The notes beneath the pieces are model-generated. The model did no database searches. It was not told the DNA's origin and worked only from the letters and a program-made list of their open reading frames with translations. A program made the position numbers and the translations under genes. Below are positions 25,040 to 33,838 of a stretch of 61,162 nucleotides of DNA, one piece after another (the stretch's first letter is position 1; every line of letters begins with the position of its first letter). This DNA comes from an uncultured Helicobacter sp. (GTDB lineage Bacteria > Campylobacterota > Campylobacteria > Campylobacterales > Helicobacteraceae), in the NCBI GenBank assembly GCA_944326445.1, contig CALVDZ010000012.1, positions 1 through 61,162 of the forward strand, read 5' to 3'.

Positions 25040-26284
25040 ATGTATGAGAATTTTAAGCAAGTGTTGTTTAAGCTGGATGCGGAAAAAGCTCATAGTGTAG
25101 CGGAATTTTTCTTACGCAAAGTCGCGCCATTGCCTTTGGTGCAGGATTTGCTAGCGTGGCGGTTTGTCAAGTGCGATGAGCGATTGGCAAATACCCTAGA
25201 TTCTGTGTATTTCCCCAATCCCGTGGGGATAAGTGCGGGGTTTGATAAAAATGCCACGATGCTAAGGGGGCTAAGCGCGCTTGGGTTTGGCTTCATCGAG
25301 GTGGGCACGATCACGCAAGCCCCACAGAGTGGCAACCCAAAGCCGAGATTGTTTCGCTTCCCAAAGGAGCGCAGCCTCCAAAATATGATGGGCTTTAATA
25401 ATAATGGCGTGAGCAAAATCGCCAAAAGGCTTAAGAGAGCCTATCCGTTTTGCCTCCCCATCGGCGCAAACATAGGTAAAAACAAGATTATCGCTCAAAG
25501 CGATTCACTGCAAAATTATGAAAACACATTGCTAGAGTTGCTCGATCTAGCGGATTATTTTGTGTTTAATGTCTCTAGTCCCAATACCCCCAAACTCCGC
25601 GATTTGCAAAACAAAACCTTCATCACTTCGCTTTGTAAAATGGCGCGCAGGCACACAAATAAGCCCATATTTGTAAAAATCTCGCCAGATATGCACACCG
25701 ATGATATGCTTGAGGTTATAGAATCTGCCATTAGGCAGGGCTGCAGCGGTATCATCGCGGCAAACACGAGCATTGACTATAGCCTGCTAAAAGGCGCAAA
25801 GCAGGAGGGGGGTATCAGTGGGGAGGCGCTCAAAGAGCGTTCAAGAGAAGTGTTTGCGTGCATTGCCAAGGAATTTTTTGGCAAAACGCTGCTGATTTCC
25901 TCTGGTGGCATTGATAGTGCCGATGAAGCGTATGAGCGTATCAAGATGGGGGCGTCGCTCGTGCAAGTTTATACCGGGCTTGTGTATGAGGGTGCCTCAC
26001 TGCCTAAGCGTATCAATGAGGGGATTTTGGCGCGTATGCAGGCTGATGGCTTTAGCCATATCTCTGAAGCCATAGGCGCAAACCACACTGCCAATTCCCG
26101 CACAAGAGATTCAAAACCCACAAAAGATACAGAATCTAAAAAAGCCAAAGCTACAGAATCTACTAAGACTAAAACAAGCACCAAAGCTGCGGGCACTAGA
26201 CAAAGCAGAGATTCTAAAGATGCTCCAAAGCCAAAATCCCCCGCCAAACGCACAAAAGCAAGCGATAATGAGGCAAATGCCTAA
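25040..26284 (+). CDS. pyrD: dihydroorotate dehydrogenase (quinone), class 2, with a Lys/Ser/Thr-rich tail
   Basis: 414 residues. FMN enzyme that oxidises dihydroorotate to orotate at the inner membrane with quinone. Seen: NPVGISAGFDKNA, GFIEVGTITQAPQSGNPKPRLFR, NNNG, FNVSSPNTP (catalytic Ser), PIFVKISPD, AANTS and ISSGGIDSADEAYERI. The N-terminal helices for membrane contact are present. The enzyme should end at about residue 348 (SHISEAIGA); the remaining 66 residues are low complexity, rich in Lys, Thr, Ser and Ala (TESKKAKATESTKTK), partly written by AGAATCT words. The end overlaps the next gene. Gene order with the M16 peptidase and dapA is that of H. pylori and C. jejuni. Confidence 0.93.
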   Translation: MYENFKQVLFKLDAEKAHSVAEFFLRKVAPLPLVQDLLAWRFVKCDERLANTLDSVYFPNPVGISAGFDKNATMLRGLSALGFGFIEVGTITQAPQSGNPKPRLFRFPKERSLQNMMGFNNNGVSKIAKRLKRAYPFCLPIGANIGKNKIIAQSDSLQNYENTLLELLDLADYFVFNVSSPNTPKLRDLQNKTFITSLCKMARRHTNKPIFVKISPDMHTDDMLEVIESAIRQGCSGIIAANTSIDYSLLKGAKQEGGISGEALKERSREVFACIAKEFFGKTLLISSGGIDSADEAYERIKMGASLVQVYTGLVYEGASLPKRINEGILARMQADGFSHISEAIGANHTANSRTRDSKPTKDTESKKAKATESTKTKTSTKAAGTRQSRDSKDAPKPKSPAKRTKASDNEANA

Positions 26285-27590
26285 GATGAAGATTCTAAAA
26301 ATTTTGTTGCTAGGAGGATTGATGAGTGCGATAAGCTATGCGGGGGCGATACCAAAGCATTATGAACAAAGGCTAGAGAATGGGCTGCAAGTCGTCGTAG
26401 TGCCGCTGCCAAACAAAAGCAGCGTGATAGAAGTCGATGTGATTTATAAGGTGGGCAGTCGCAACGAAGTGCGGGGCAAAAGCGGTATCGCGCATATGCT
26501 CGAGCACCTCAATTTTAAATCCACTAAAAACCTCAAAGCCGGCGAGTTTGATGAGATTGTCAAGAAGTTTGGCGGGGTGGATAATGCCTTCACAAGCTTT
26601 GATTACACAAAATACTATATCAAAACCACCAATAGCAATCTCGACAAGAGCCTAGAGCTCTTTGCCGAAGTGATGGAGAATCTAAGCCTTAAAGATTCAG
26701 AATTCCAACCCGAGCGAGATGTGGTAATGCAGGAGCGGCTGTGGCGCACGGACAATAACCCTATGGGGCTTTTGTATTTTACATTTTTTAACACCGCTTT
26801 TACGCAGCATTCCTATCATTGGACGCCCATTGGTTTTAGCGAGGATATCAGAGCGTGGAAGCTAGAGGATATCAGGGCGTTTCATAGTGCGTATTATCAG
26901 CCACAAAATGCGATTTTGCTCATAACGGGCGATGTGGAGCCCAAAGCAGTGTTTGACGCGGCACAGAAGTATTTTGGCGATATTGCTAATAAGACAGATT
27001 CTATCCCGCAAGTGCAGGTTAAAGAGCCTAGGCAAACCGAGCAAAGACGCGTAGTCATCAACAAAGATAGCGAGATAGAATACCTTGCGATGGGCTATAA
27101 AATCCCAAATTTTGCGCACAAAGATCAGGTGGCACTAAGCGCGATTAGCAAGATTCTAAGTGGGGGGAAGTCGAGCTTGTTTGAGAGTGAAATCATCGAC
27201 AAAAAGCACCTTGCCTCTAGCATATCGGCTTATAATATGGAGCTAAAAGATGATGGCGTGTTTTTCATTATGGCGCAAGCCCTCCCAAATGTCAAAGCCC
27301 AAACGATCGAAAAAGAGATTTATGCGATTTTGGAGCGTCTTAAGAAAGGACAGATAAGCCCCCAAGAGCTCCAAAAGCTAAAGATTAACACAAAGGCGAG
27401 TTTTATCTATGGGTTTGAAGATGCCTCCTCAAGTGCGTATGTGTTTGGGGATTATCTCGCTAGGGGGGATTTGAGCCCATTATTTGCGTATGAAGAGGCG
27501 ATTAATGAGCTTAGTATCGAGAAAATCGCGCAGGTGGCACGAAAATACTTTGACAATAAGCAGCTTAGTGTCGTGATTTTGCGCAAATAG
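26277..27590 (+). CDS. M16 family zinc peptidase, periplasmic
   Basis: About 437 residues. A signal peptide is clear (KILKILLLGGLMSAISYAGA). The inverted zinc motif HMLEH (HxxEH) is near residue 70, with the downstream Glu in the ESL/E-rich segment after KSLELFAEVMENL. The second half is an M16 C-terminal domain (NKDSEIEYLAMGYKIP, ISKILSGGKSSLFE). It corresponds to YmxG/PqqL-type peptidases (H. pylori HP1012, as remembered). Possible starts at 26268, 26277 and 26286 all overlap or touch the pyrD end; 26277 has GAGG close by. It is followed by dapA after ten bases. Confidence 0.87.
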   Translation: MPKMKILKILLLGGLMSAISYAGAIPKHYEQRLENGLQVVVVPLPNKSSVIEVDVIYKVGSRNEVRGKSGIAHMLEHLNFKSTKNLKAGEFDEIVKKFGGVDNAFTSFDYTKYYIKTTNSNLDKSLELFAEVMENLSLKDSEFQPERDVVMQERLWRTDNNPMGLLYFTFFNTAFTQHSYHWTPIGFSEDIRAWKLEDIRAFHSAYYQPQNAILLITGDVEPKAVFDAAQKYFGDIANKTDSIPQVQVKEPRQTEQRRVVINKDSEIEYLAMGYKIPNFAHKDQVALSAISKILSGGKSSLFESEIIDKKHLASSISAYNMELKDDGVFFIMAQALPNVKAQTIEKEIYAILERLKKGQISPQELQKLKINTKASFIYGFEDASSSAYVFGDYLARGDLSPLFAYEEAINELSIEKIAQVARKYFDNKQLSVVILRK

Positions 27591-27600
27591 GGGGAGTAGC

Positions 27601-28497
27601 GTGGAGAATACAACAACAATCAGTGGGGCTATGAGCGCGCTTATCACACCTTTTTATCGTGGCAAAGTCGATTTTGGGACTTATGAGAAGCTTTTGCGTC
27701 GTCAGATTCACTACGGGATGGATGCGTGCGTGCCGGTGGGCACGACGGGAGAATCTGCCACTCTAAGCCACAAGGAGCATATGGAGTGTATAGAAGTCGC
27801 AGTGAGCGTGTGCAAGGGAAGTCGCACCAAAGTGCTCGCAGGAGCGGGGAGTAATGCAACACAAGAAGCCATCGAGCTTGCGCAATTTGCCCAAAAATGC
27901 GGTGCCGATGCGATTTTGTGCGTGAGTCCGTATTACAACAAGCCTAGCCAAGAGGGGCTTTATCAGCATTACAAAGCCGTGGCAGATTCTGTAGAGATCC
28001 CGCTTATGCTCTATAATGTCCCCGGGCGCACAGGTGTGAGCATTGAGACACACACGGCTATACGGCTTTTTGAGAATGTGCCAAATATCTTTGCTATCAA
28101 AGAGGCGGCGGGCTCGATGGAGCGTATCATTGAGTTTGCGACAAACACGCCGAGTATGGGGGTTTTTAGCGGCGATGATGCGATTAATTATCCCATTTTA
28201 GCCAATGGCGGCAAGGGTGTAATCTCTGTAACAGGCAATCTCCTCCCAAAAGAAATCGCCTCGCTCACGCACCTAGCCCTAAATGGCGATATGAAACAAA
28301 GCCAAGCGATAAACAACAAACTCTATCATATCAACAAGGTGCTTTTTTGCGAGAGCAATCCTATCCCTATCAAAGCAGCGATGTATATCAGCGGGCTTTT
28401 GCCAAGCCTAGAATACAGGCTGCCACTCCTAGCCCCAAGCAAGGAGAATCTAGCCAAAATTGAGCAAGTCCTCCAAGACTACGAAGTGCAAAGCTAA
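27601..28497 (+). CDS. dapA: 4-hydroxy-tetrahydrodipicolinate synthase
   Basis: 298 residues. Condenses pyruvate with aspartate semialdehyde in the lysine/diaminopimelate pathway. Motifs: PVGTTGESATLSHKEH, GAGSNATQEAIELA, SPYYNKPSQEGLYQHY (catalytic Tyr), YNVPGRTG and FAIKEAAGS, where Lys forms the Schiff base. The start is GTG 27601 behind GGGGGAG. It sits in the conserved pyrD-M16-dapA-SDR order. Confidence 0.95.
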   Translation: MENTTTISGAMSALITPFYRGKVDFGTYEKLLRRQIHYGMDACVPVGTTGESATLSHKEHMECIEVAVSVCKGSRTKVLAGAGSNATQEAIELAQFAQKCGADAILCVSPYYNKPSQEGLYQHYKAVADSVEIPLMLYNVPGRTGVSIETHTAIRLFENVPNIFAIKEAAGSMERIIEFATNTPSMGVFSGDDAINYPILANGGKGVISVTGNLLPKEIASLTHLALNGDMKQSQAINNKLYHINKVLFCESNPIPIKAAMYISGLLPSLEYRLPLLAPSKENLAKIEQVLQDYEVQS

Positions 28498-28508
28498 GGA
28501 GTGTGTGA

Positions 28509-29111
28509 ATGAGAATTAATCGTTTTATTTTGCAGTATGTGCTAGGAGCGGTGTGTGTGGCGTGGCTGTTTGTCTCCTATACGCCTTATGATGAATTTTT
28601 GGCAAATTGCATACGCGGCGTGGGCGTGGCATTGGTTATCGTGGGTGTGATTGGGCGATTGTATGCCACGATGTTTATCGGCGGTATGAAAAACGCGGGC
28701 ACAGATGGCAATAGCTTCATAGACTATGGTGCGTATAGTTTATGCCGCAATCCTTTGTATCTCTTTTCTTTTATCGGGTTTCTTGGTATTTTAGCACTCA
28801 AAGCCCAGCTTGTGCTCGTGCTCGTGGGTGGATTACTCTTTTTGTGGATTTATCGTATGACGATTTTGGGCGAAGAGGAGTTTTTGGGGCAAAAGTTTGG
28901 CGAGAAATACCAGCAGTTTTTGCAAAGCACCTCGCGATTTTTTCCCTCTTTTACGCATTTTTATTGTCCAGAGAAAATCGAAGTGCGCCCTAAGTTTTTT
29001 CACAAAGAATTGTGGCGCGCACTGAATTGGTTTGTCGGCGTGGTAGCGATTTTAGCCATTGAGGTTTTGCATAGCTTTGGGGTGCTGCCAAATCTCTACA
29101 CGATGTATTAG
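28509..29111 (+). CDS. membrane methyltransferase of the isoprenylcysteine/phospholipid methyltransferase type
   Basis: 200 residues with about four membrane segments. The conserved part is GAYSLCRNPLYLFSFIGFLG followed by the second-half motif LGEEEFLGQKFGEKYQQFL, the signature of the PEMT/ICMT fold: an integral membrane enzyme binding S-adenosylmethionine, with Arg-Asn-Pro and Glu-Glu in the active site. The substrate is unknown; an isoprenoid or lipid head group is possible. It is 11 bases after dapA and before its own downstream promoter region at 29129. Confidence 0.75.
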   Translation: MRINRFILQYVLGAVCVAWLFVSYTPYDEFLANCIRGVGVALVIVGVIGRLYATMFIGGMKNAGTDGNSFIDYGAYSLCRNPLYLFSFIGFLGILALKAQLVLVLVGGLLFLWIYRMTILGEEEFLGQKFGEKYQQFLQSTSRFFPSFTHFYCPEKIEVRPKFFHKELWRALNWFVGVVAILAIEVLHSFGVLPNLYTMY

Positions 29112-29128
29112 TTTAAAGAAAAGTTTGC

Positions 29129-29134
29129 TAAAAT
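29129..29134 (+). promoter_or_regulatory. -10 box before the FabL-like gene
   Basis: TTTGCTAAAATAG, an extended -10 element 36-41 bases before the start of the SDR gene. Confidence 0.45.
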
Positions 29135-29169
29135 AGAGGGTTTTAGAACTTCAATAAGTGAGGTATATG

Positions 29170-29970
29170 ATGACAAATGAGCAGAACACAACGGACTTTA
29201 TGAAAGGCAAGACTTTGGTTATCAGCGGTGCCACGCGCGGCATAGGCAAGGCGATTTTGTATCGCTTTGCACAAAATGGCGTGAATGTGGCTTTTACCTA
29301 CAACAAAAATGAAGAAGAAGCACAAAAAATCGCCCAAGATATAGAATCTACCTACAAAGTCAAGGCGAGATTCTATCCACTCAATGTGCTAGAGCCAGAG
29401 CAATACACCGAGCTTTTTAGTAAGATTGACAATGATTTTGATCGCGTGGATTTTTTTGTATCCAATGCCATTATTTATGGCAAAAGCGTGGCGGGAGGCT
29501 TTGCGCCATTTATGCGCTTGCGTCCTAAGGGGCTAAACAACATCTACACTGCCACCGTCCTAGCCTTTGTCGTGGGCGCGCAGGAAGCTGCTAAGAGAAT
29601 GAAAGAAGTGGGTGGTGGGGCGATCGTCTCGCTTAGCTCCACGGGGAATCTCGTGTATATGCCAAACTACGCAGGGCATGGCAACTCCAAAAATGCGGTA
29701 GAAACGATGGTAAAATATGCCGCCGCAGAGCTAGGAGAGTGGGGCATACGCGTCAATGCCGTGAGTGGAGGTCCTATCGACACAGACGCCTTGCGCGCAT
29801 TTCCAGATTATGCAGAGGTTAAAGCAAAAGTCGAGGAGCAATCCCCGCTTAATCGTATGGGGACGCCACAGGACTTGGCAGGAGCGGCATTTTTTTTATG
29901 TGATAGCACGCAGAGTGCGTGGCTCACAGGACAAACAATCGTGATAGATGGCGGCACGACTTTTAAATAA
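29170..29970 (+). CDS. fabL: FabL-type enoyl-ACP reductase (SDR)
   Basis: 266 residues. Short-chain dehydrogenase with GATRGIGKAI (cofactor), SLSSTG, and NYAGHGNSK, where Tyr and Lys are separated by six residues (YxxxxxxK) instead of the usual three. Together with VNAVSGGPIDTDALRAFP this matches B. subtilis FabL as I remember it. FabL reduces enoyl-ACP in fatty acid synthesis and tolerates triclosan. The H. pylori gene at the same place (HP1014) was annotated as a 7-alpha-hydroxysteroid dehydrogenase. ATG 29170 is six bases from GAGG; ATG 29167 and GTG 29158 are alternatives. Function as main or accessory reductase is not shown by the sequence. Confidence 0.72.
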   Translation: MTNEQNTTDFMKGKTLVISGATRGIGKAILYRFAQNGVNVAFTYNKNEEEAQKIAQDIESTYKVKARFYPLNVLEPEQYTELFSKIDNDFDRVDFFVSNAIIYGKSVAGGFAPFMRLRPKGLNNIYTATVLAFVVGAQEAAKRMKEVGGGAIVSLSSTGNLVYMPNYAGHGNSKNAVETMVKYAAAELGEWGIRVNAVSGGPIDTDALRAFPDYAEVKAKVEEQSPLNRMGTPQDLAGAAFFLCDSTQSAWLTGQTIVIDGGTTFK

Positions 29971-30004
29971 GCATTGTGTGAGATTCTAGGGCTAAAGTAG
30001 CGAA

Positions 30005-30919
30005 GTGTTTTATAAAAACCTCACTCACACGCCAAAGTATGCGACGCTTATCGCGACTTTTACCGCGCTTTGTCTCGCGGTGGGTAAGCTCATCGCAGGG
30101 ATTGTGAGTGGTTCAGTCGCGGTGCTAGCCAGTGCGATAGATTCACTGCTTGATGTGGGGATTTCTATTTTTAATTTTTTTGCACTCAAAAAATCAGAAA
30201 AGCCAGCCAATAGTCGGTTTAATTATGGATTAGGGAAGTTAGAATCTCTAGCGGCTACCTTTGAAGGGCTTGTGATTGCGCTCTCGGGCGTGTATATTTT
30301 TTATACTTCGTGTGTGAAGATCATCTCTTCCCACGAGATTGAGAGTTTGCAATACTCGCTAGGTGTGATGATTCTCTCTTTTTGCGCGACATTTTGTCTC
30401 GTGTGGTATCTCCAAAAGGTGGCTAAAAGGACTAATTCACAAGTCATCAAAGCCGATGTGATGCACTATAAGGTGGATTTGCTAAGCAATGGCGCAGTTT
30501 TGTGCTCCTTGCTTGTGATTAGTATCAGTGGGTTTGATAAGCTCGATGCGATTTTGGGGCTTGTGATTGCTGTGTATATTATGCTCTCAGCCTTTAGGCT
30601 CATACGAGAGAGCGTGCTACTGCTGCTTGATAGGGCGATCGATCCCCATATCTTTGCGCGTGTGCAAGAAGTGCTAGCAAACGCGCCTATCACGAGTTAC
30701 CACGCATTGCGCACTCGTATCGTGGGCAATATCATCTTTGTTGATGTGCATTTGGTGTTTCACCCGGGTATCACACTCCTAGAAGCCCATAGAATCTGCA
30801 ATACCATAGAGGAGCGTATCCGCGCCCTTGATACGAGCTTGGTGTGGGAGATAAATGCGCATCTCGATCCTTATGACGATTCAGAGTTTGATGTGATTTT
30901 ACGACAAGGAAAAGAGTAA
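30005..30919 (+). CDS. cation diffusion facilitator family metal transporter
   Basis: 304 residues. CDF proteins export Zn, Fe, Mn or Co in exchange for protons. Six membrane segments are visible; SAIDSLLDVGISIFNFFAL gives the segment II metal site (Asp with Asp), and ADVMHYKVDLLSNGAVL the segment V site (His and Asp). The C-terminal cytoplasmic domain has VDVHLVFHPGITLLEAH. The pattern is closest to the FieF group. GTG 30005 is the only start that gives the whole first helix. The stop overlaps the next gene start (TAATG). The metal is not determinable. Confidence 0.88.
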   Translation: MFYKNLTHTPKYATLIATFTALCLAVGKLIAGIVSGSVAVLASAIDSLLDVGISIFNFFALKKSEKPANSRFNYGLGKLESLAATFEGLVIALSGVYIFYTSCVKIISSHEIESLQYSLGVMILSFCATFCLVWYLQKVAKRTNSQVIKADVMHYKVDLLSNGAVLCSLLVISISGFDKLDAILGLVIAVYIMLSAFRLIRESVLLLLDRAIDPHIFARVQEVLANAPITSYHALRTRIVGNIIFVDVHLVFHPGITLLEAHRICNTIEERIRALDTSLVWEINAHLDPYDDSEFDVILRQGKE

Positions 30920-32640
30920 TGGAATTGCTTATTGATTTTTTAGAATCTAGCACATTGTCAGATTCAAAGATTTTCCCTCATCTCAAATGCGATGAGCAAG
31001 AAGCACAGATACTCCAAAATCTCCTCAAAAACTACCTTGATGGCGAGAATGTCTGCAATGTCTCGCTGTTTTTGGGTAAATATTATGGCGAGCAGGAGTG
31101 CAGGGCTCACTTTGAGCTATTGCCAAAAATCTACAATCTCATCGAGATGGGGTGGATTACGCAGCTAAATTCTGATTACCCTAGCAGTATGCCTATGCTT
31201 ATGCTAGAGCTTTATAATGAGCGCATTAGCCTCTCGTATAATTTTTTGCGTCTGTTAGAGGGCTATGTCGATGAGAATCTGCCAGAGATTAGTGCCTACA
31301 CAAGCGATTTAGAATACCTAAAAGATCAGTTTAAGCGCATAGATTTGCTACAAAAAACTAGCCGTATGCGCAAAGATTCTCTCCCTCTGTCCAAAAACTC
31401 TCTCAAACTCCTTGAGGAGAGAATCTCTGCGCGCGTGAAGCTTACTAAAAAGCCCCTTTTGCTCCTAAAGTTTTTCAAAACCCACAAGCTCAATCAAAAA
31501 GAACAAACGATTTTTTTAGCCCTGCTCAAAGAGGAATATTCCCCTAGGAGTGTGGAGAGTGCGCGCGATATCAATGTGCTTATGCGCCTTGTGAGCAATG
31601 ATGAGTATGAACAAATGGCAAATCTCGAGCTGCTTAGCGAGCACTCCAAGCTCCTTTCAGAAGGTTTGGTGGATTATGATGAATACCTCTCGGGCTTTGG
31701 GAATATCGATAAATCCTTTTTTATCCCCGATGAGATTTTGCGCAGTATCAGCAATCCTAGCAAAAGTCAAAAGCGCACCAAAATCACTTTAGAATCTCTA
31801 GTAAAAAACCAAGAGATTTTTGAGCTTCTTGCGCCAAAATCATCGCTTGATGAAGTGGTGCTAAACCCAAAGACGAAGGAGACGATCGAGCATATCCTCG
31901 CTCAAGTGGATTCTAAGGTGATTGCTCGATTGAATCTATGGGGGATTAAAGAGGGCAAGAGCATTGAAGCTAAGATTTTGTTTTATGGACCGCCGGGCAC
32001 GGGCAAGACACTAAGCGCGATGGCGTTGGCTAAGAGCCTCAAAAAAGAGGTGCTAAGCTTTGATTGCTCCAAGATTCTCTCGGCGTATGTGGGCGAGAGT
32101 GAAAAAAATGTGCGCCTTATTTTTGACACTTACAAGGATATGTGCAAGAAAGTCAAAAGTGAGCCTATTTTGTTTTTGGACGAAGCGGATCAATTCCTCT
32201 CATCAAGAGGTGGGGCGCACACGAGCGCGGATAAAATGCACAACCAAATGCAAAATATTTTCTTAGAGCAGATTGAGCGATTTGAGGGGATTTTGATCGC
32301 GACGACGAATTTATTAGAAAATTTTGACAAGGCGTTTTCGCGGCGATTTAACTACAAAATCGAGTTTAAACGCCCCGATAGGGAGCAAAGACAAAGGCTA
32401 TGGGAGCATTTATTGCCCACAAATATCACCTTAGAATCTAGCCGCCAATTGCTTATTACCAAGCTTTGTGGGTATGATTTGAGCGGCGGACAGATAAAGC
32501 TCATCGTGCGCAATACCGCCTACAAAGTCGCTACGAGGCAAAAGCCGGTGTTTTTGCTCCAAGATTTTGAAGAAGAAATCAAAAAGGAGCTCAATGCAAA
32601 CTTTGATAACCAAAAAAGTATGGGCTTTATAAGGGGGTAG
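30919..32640 (+). CDS. AAA+ ATPase with a unique N-terminal half
   Basis: 573 residues. The C-terminal half is a AAA module: Walker A GPPGTGKTLS near residue 357, sensor region FDCSKILSAYVGESEKN, Walker B PILFLDEADQFL near 415, ATTNLLENFDKAFSRRF (sensor 1 and Arg finger). The N-terminal 330 residues are helical and I recognise no domain. Such proteins with spastin/ClpX-like AAA modules occur in many Campylobacterota without a known role. Start overlaps the CDF stop as TAATG, so they are translationally coupled; hisA follows after three bases. Confidence 0.8.
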   Translation: MELLIDFLESSTLSDSKIFPHLKCDEQEAQILQNLLKNYLDGENVCNVSLFLGKYYGEQECRAHFELLPKIYNLIEMGWITQLNSDYPSSMPMLMLELYNERISLSYNFLRLLEGYVDENLPEISAYTSDLEYLKDQFKRIDLLQKTSRMRKDSLPLSKNSLKLLEERISARVKLTKKPLLLLKFFKTHKLNQKEQTIFLALLKEEYSPRSVESARDINVLMRLVSNDEYEQMANLELLSEHSKLLSEGLVDYDEYLSGFGNIDKSFFIPDEILRSISNPSKSQKRTKITLESLVKNQEIFELLAPKSSLDEVVLNPKTKETIEHILAQVDSKVIARLNLWGIKEGKSIEAKILFYGPPGTGKTLSAMALAKSLKKEVLSFDCSKILSAYVGESEKNVRLIFDTYKDMCKKVKSEPILFLDEADQFLSSRGGAHTSADKMHNQMQNIFLEQIERFEGILIATTNLLENFDKAFSRRFNYKIEFKRPDREQRQRLWEHLLPTNITLESSRQLLITKLCGYDLSGGQIKLIVRNTAYKVATRQKPVFLLQDFEEEIKKELNANFDNQKSMGFIRG

Positions 32641-32643
32641 GCG

Positions 32644-33363
32644 ATGATAGATATTTATCCAGCGATTGATCTCAAAGATGGCAAGGCAGTGCGCCTCTAT
32701 AAGGGAGATATGCAGAGTGCGAAGGTGTATGGCGAGGCGTTGGGATTTGCTCAAGAAATCGAGGCGATGGGCGCGCAGTGGTTGCATATCGTGGATCTCA
32801 ATGGTGCGTTTGCAGGGGAGCCACGCAATAAAGAAGTCATCAAGCAGATTCTCTCTCACACATCGTTAAAAATCGAGCTAGGTGGGGGTATCCGCACACA
32901 AGAGCACATCGCACAATACCAAGATCTAGGCGTGGAGCGCATTATCCTCGGATCTGTGGCACTGCAAGATCCCGAGTTTGCCCTCAAGATGGCGGAGAGC
33001 TATACAATCGCCATAGGTATCGATGCGCGTGATGGCAAAGTTGCCACGCAAGGCTGGGCGAAGGAAGAAAATGTGGAGGCGAGTGTGTTTGCGGCACGCT
33101 TTCAGGGAAGTAAAGTCGATGCGATCATCTGCACGGACATCAATCGCGATGGCGCGCTAAGTGGCATAAATGTGGCATTTACCCAAAGTATCGCGCAGGC
33201 AAGTGGAATCTACACAATCGCAAGCGGAGGGTTTGCAGACGCTAGGGAGTTAGAGACTTTAAGTGCTAACCCTCACATCAGTGGCGTTATCATCGGCAAG
33301 GCGTTTTATGAGCACAGGATCGACTTGCAAAAGTATATGAAGCCACAAAATGAGTTGGCTTAA
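32644..33363 (+). CDS. hisA: phosphoribosyl-formimino-AICAR ribotide isomerase
   Basis: 239 residues of a TIM barrel in histidine synthesis (ProFAR to PRFAR). Catalytic Asp 8 lies in YPAIDLKDGKAVRLYKGD; the phosphate-binding ends are GGGIRTQEH and ASGGFADARELE; CTDINRDGALSG contains the second catalytic Asp. The length is usual. It follows the AAA ATPase after three bases, with no other his genes in the window. Confidence 0.95.
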   Translation: MIDIYPAIDLKDGKAVRLYKGDMQSAKVYGEALGFAQEIEAMGAQWLHIVDLNGAFAGEPRNKEVIKQILSHTSLKIELGGGIRTQEHIAQYQDLGVERIILGSVALQDPEFALKMAESYTIAIGIDARDGKVATQGWAKEENVEASVFAARFQGSKVDAIICTDINRDGALSGINVAFTQSIAQASGIYTIASGGFADARELETLSANPHISGVIIGKAFYEHRIDLQKYMKPQNELA

Positions 33364-33446
33364 AGCAAATATCAAACTTTGTGTGCTAACATTCCGCAAT
33401 TTTTCCGATATTACCTACTTAATGAAATCAACTAAGGAGAGCACCA

Positions 33447-33824
33447 GTGAAGTTACTTGTAGTCGATGATAGCTCAACAATGAGAAGAATCATAAAAAAC
33501 ACTCTGCAAAGGTTAGGCTATGAGGATATTTTGGAAGCGGAGCACGGCGTAGAGGCGTGGGGACTACTTGATAGCGTGGAGGGTATTAATGTGCTTATTA
33601 CGGATTGGAATATGCCCGAGATGAATGGACTTGATTTGGTAAAAAAAGTAAGAAGCGATGAGCGCTATAAAGACATTCCCATCATTATGGTTACCACAGA
33701 GGGCGGCAAAGCCGAGGTTATCACTGCGCTCAAAGCCGGTGTGAATAACTACATTGTCAAGCCATTTACTCCGCAAGTGCTCAAAGAAAAGCTCGAGGTG
33801 GTTTTGGGCGTGAATGAGGGCTAA
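33447..33824 (+). CDS. cheY: chemotaxis response regulator CheY
   Basis: 125 residues, a single receiver domain. Acidic pocket LVVDDSSTMRR (Asp 7 and 8), phosphoacceptor Asp in LITDWNMPEMNG (near 53), Thr in MVTTEGGKAE, and Lys in YIVKPFTP. CheY-P binds the flagellar switch. The start is GTG 33447 with AAGGAGA upstream. cheY-prmA-ftsH is the H. pylori HP1067-HP1069 order. No che kinase is nearby. Confidence 0.96.
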   Translation: MKLLVVDDSSTMRRIIKNTLQRLGYEDILEAEHGVEAWGLLDSVEGINVLITDWNMPEMNGLDLVKKVRSDERYKDIPIIMVTTEGGKAEVITALKAGVNNYIVKPFTPQVLKEKLEVVLGVNEG

Positions 33825-33838
33825 AACTTTTTTTAAGA

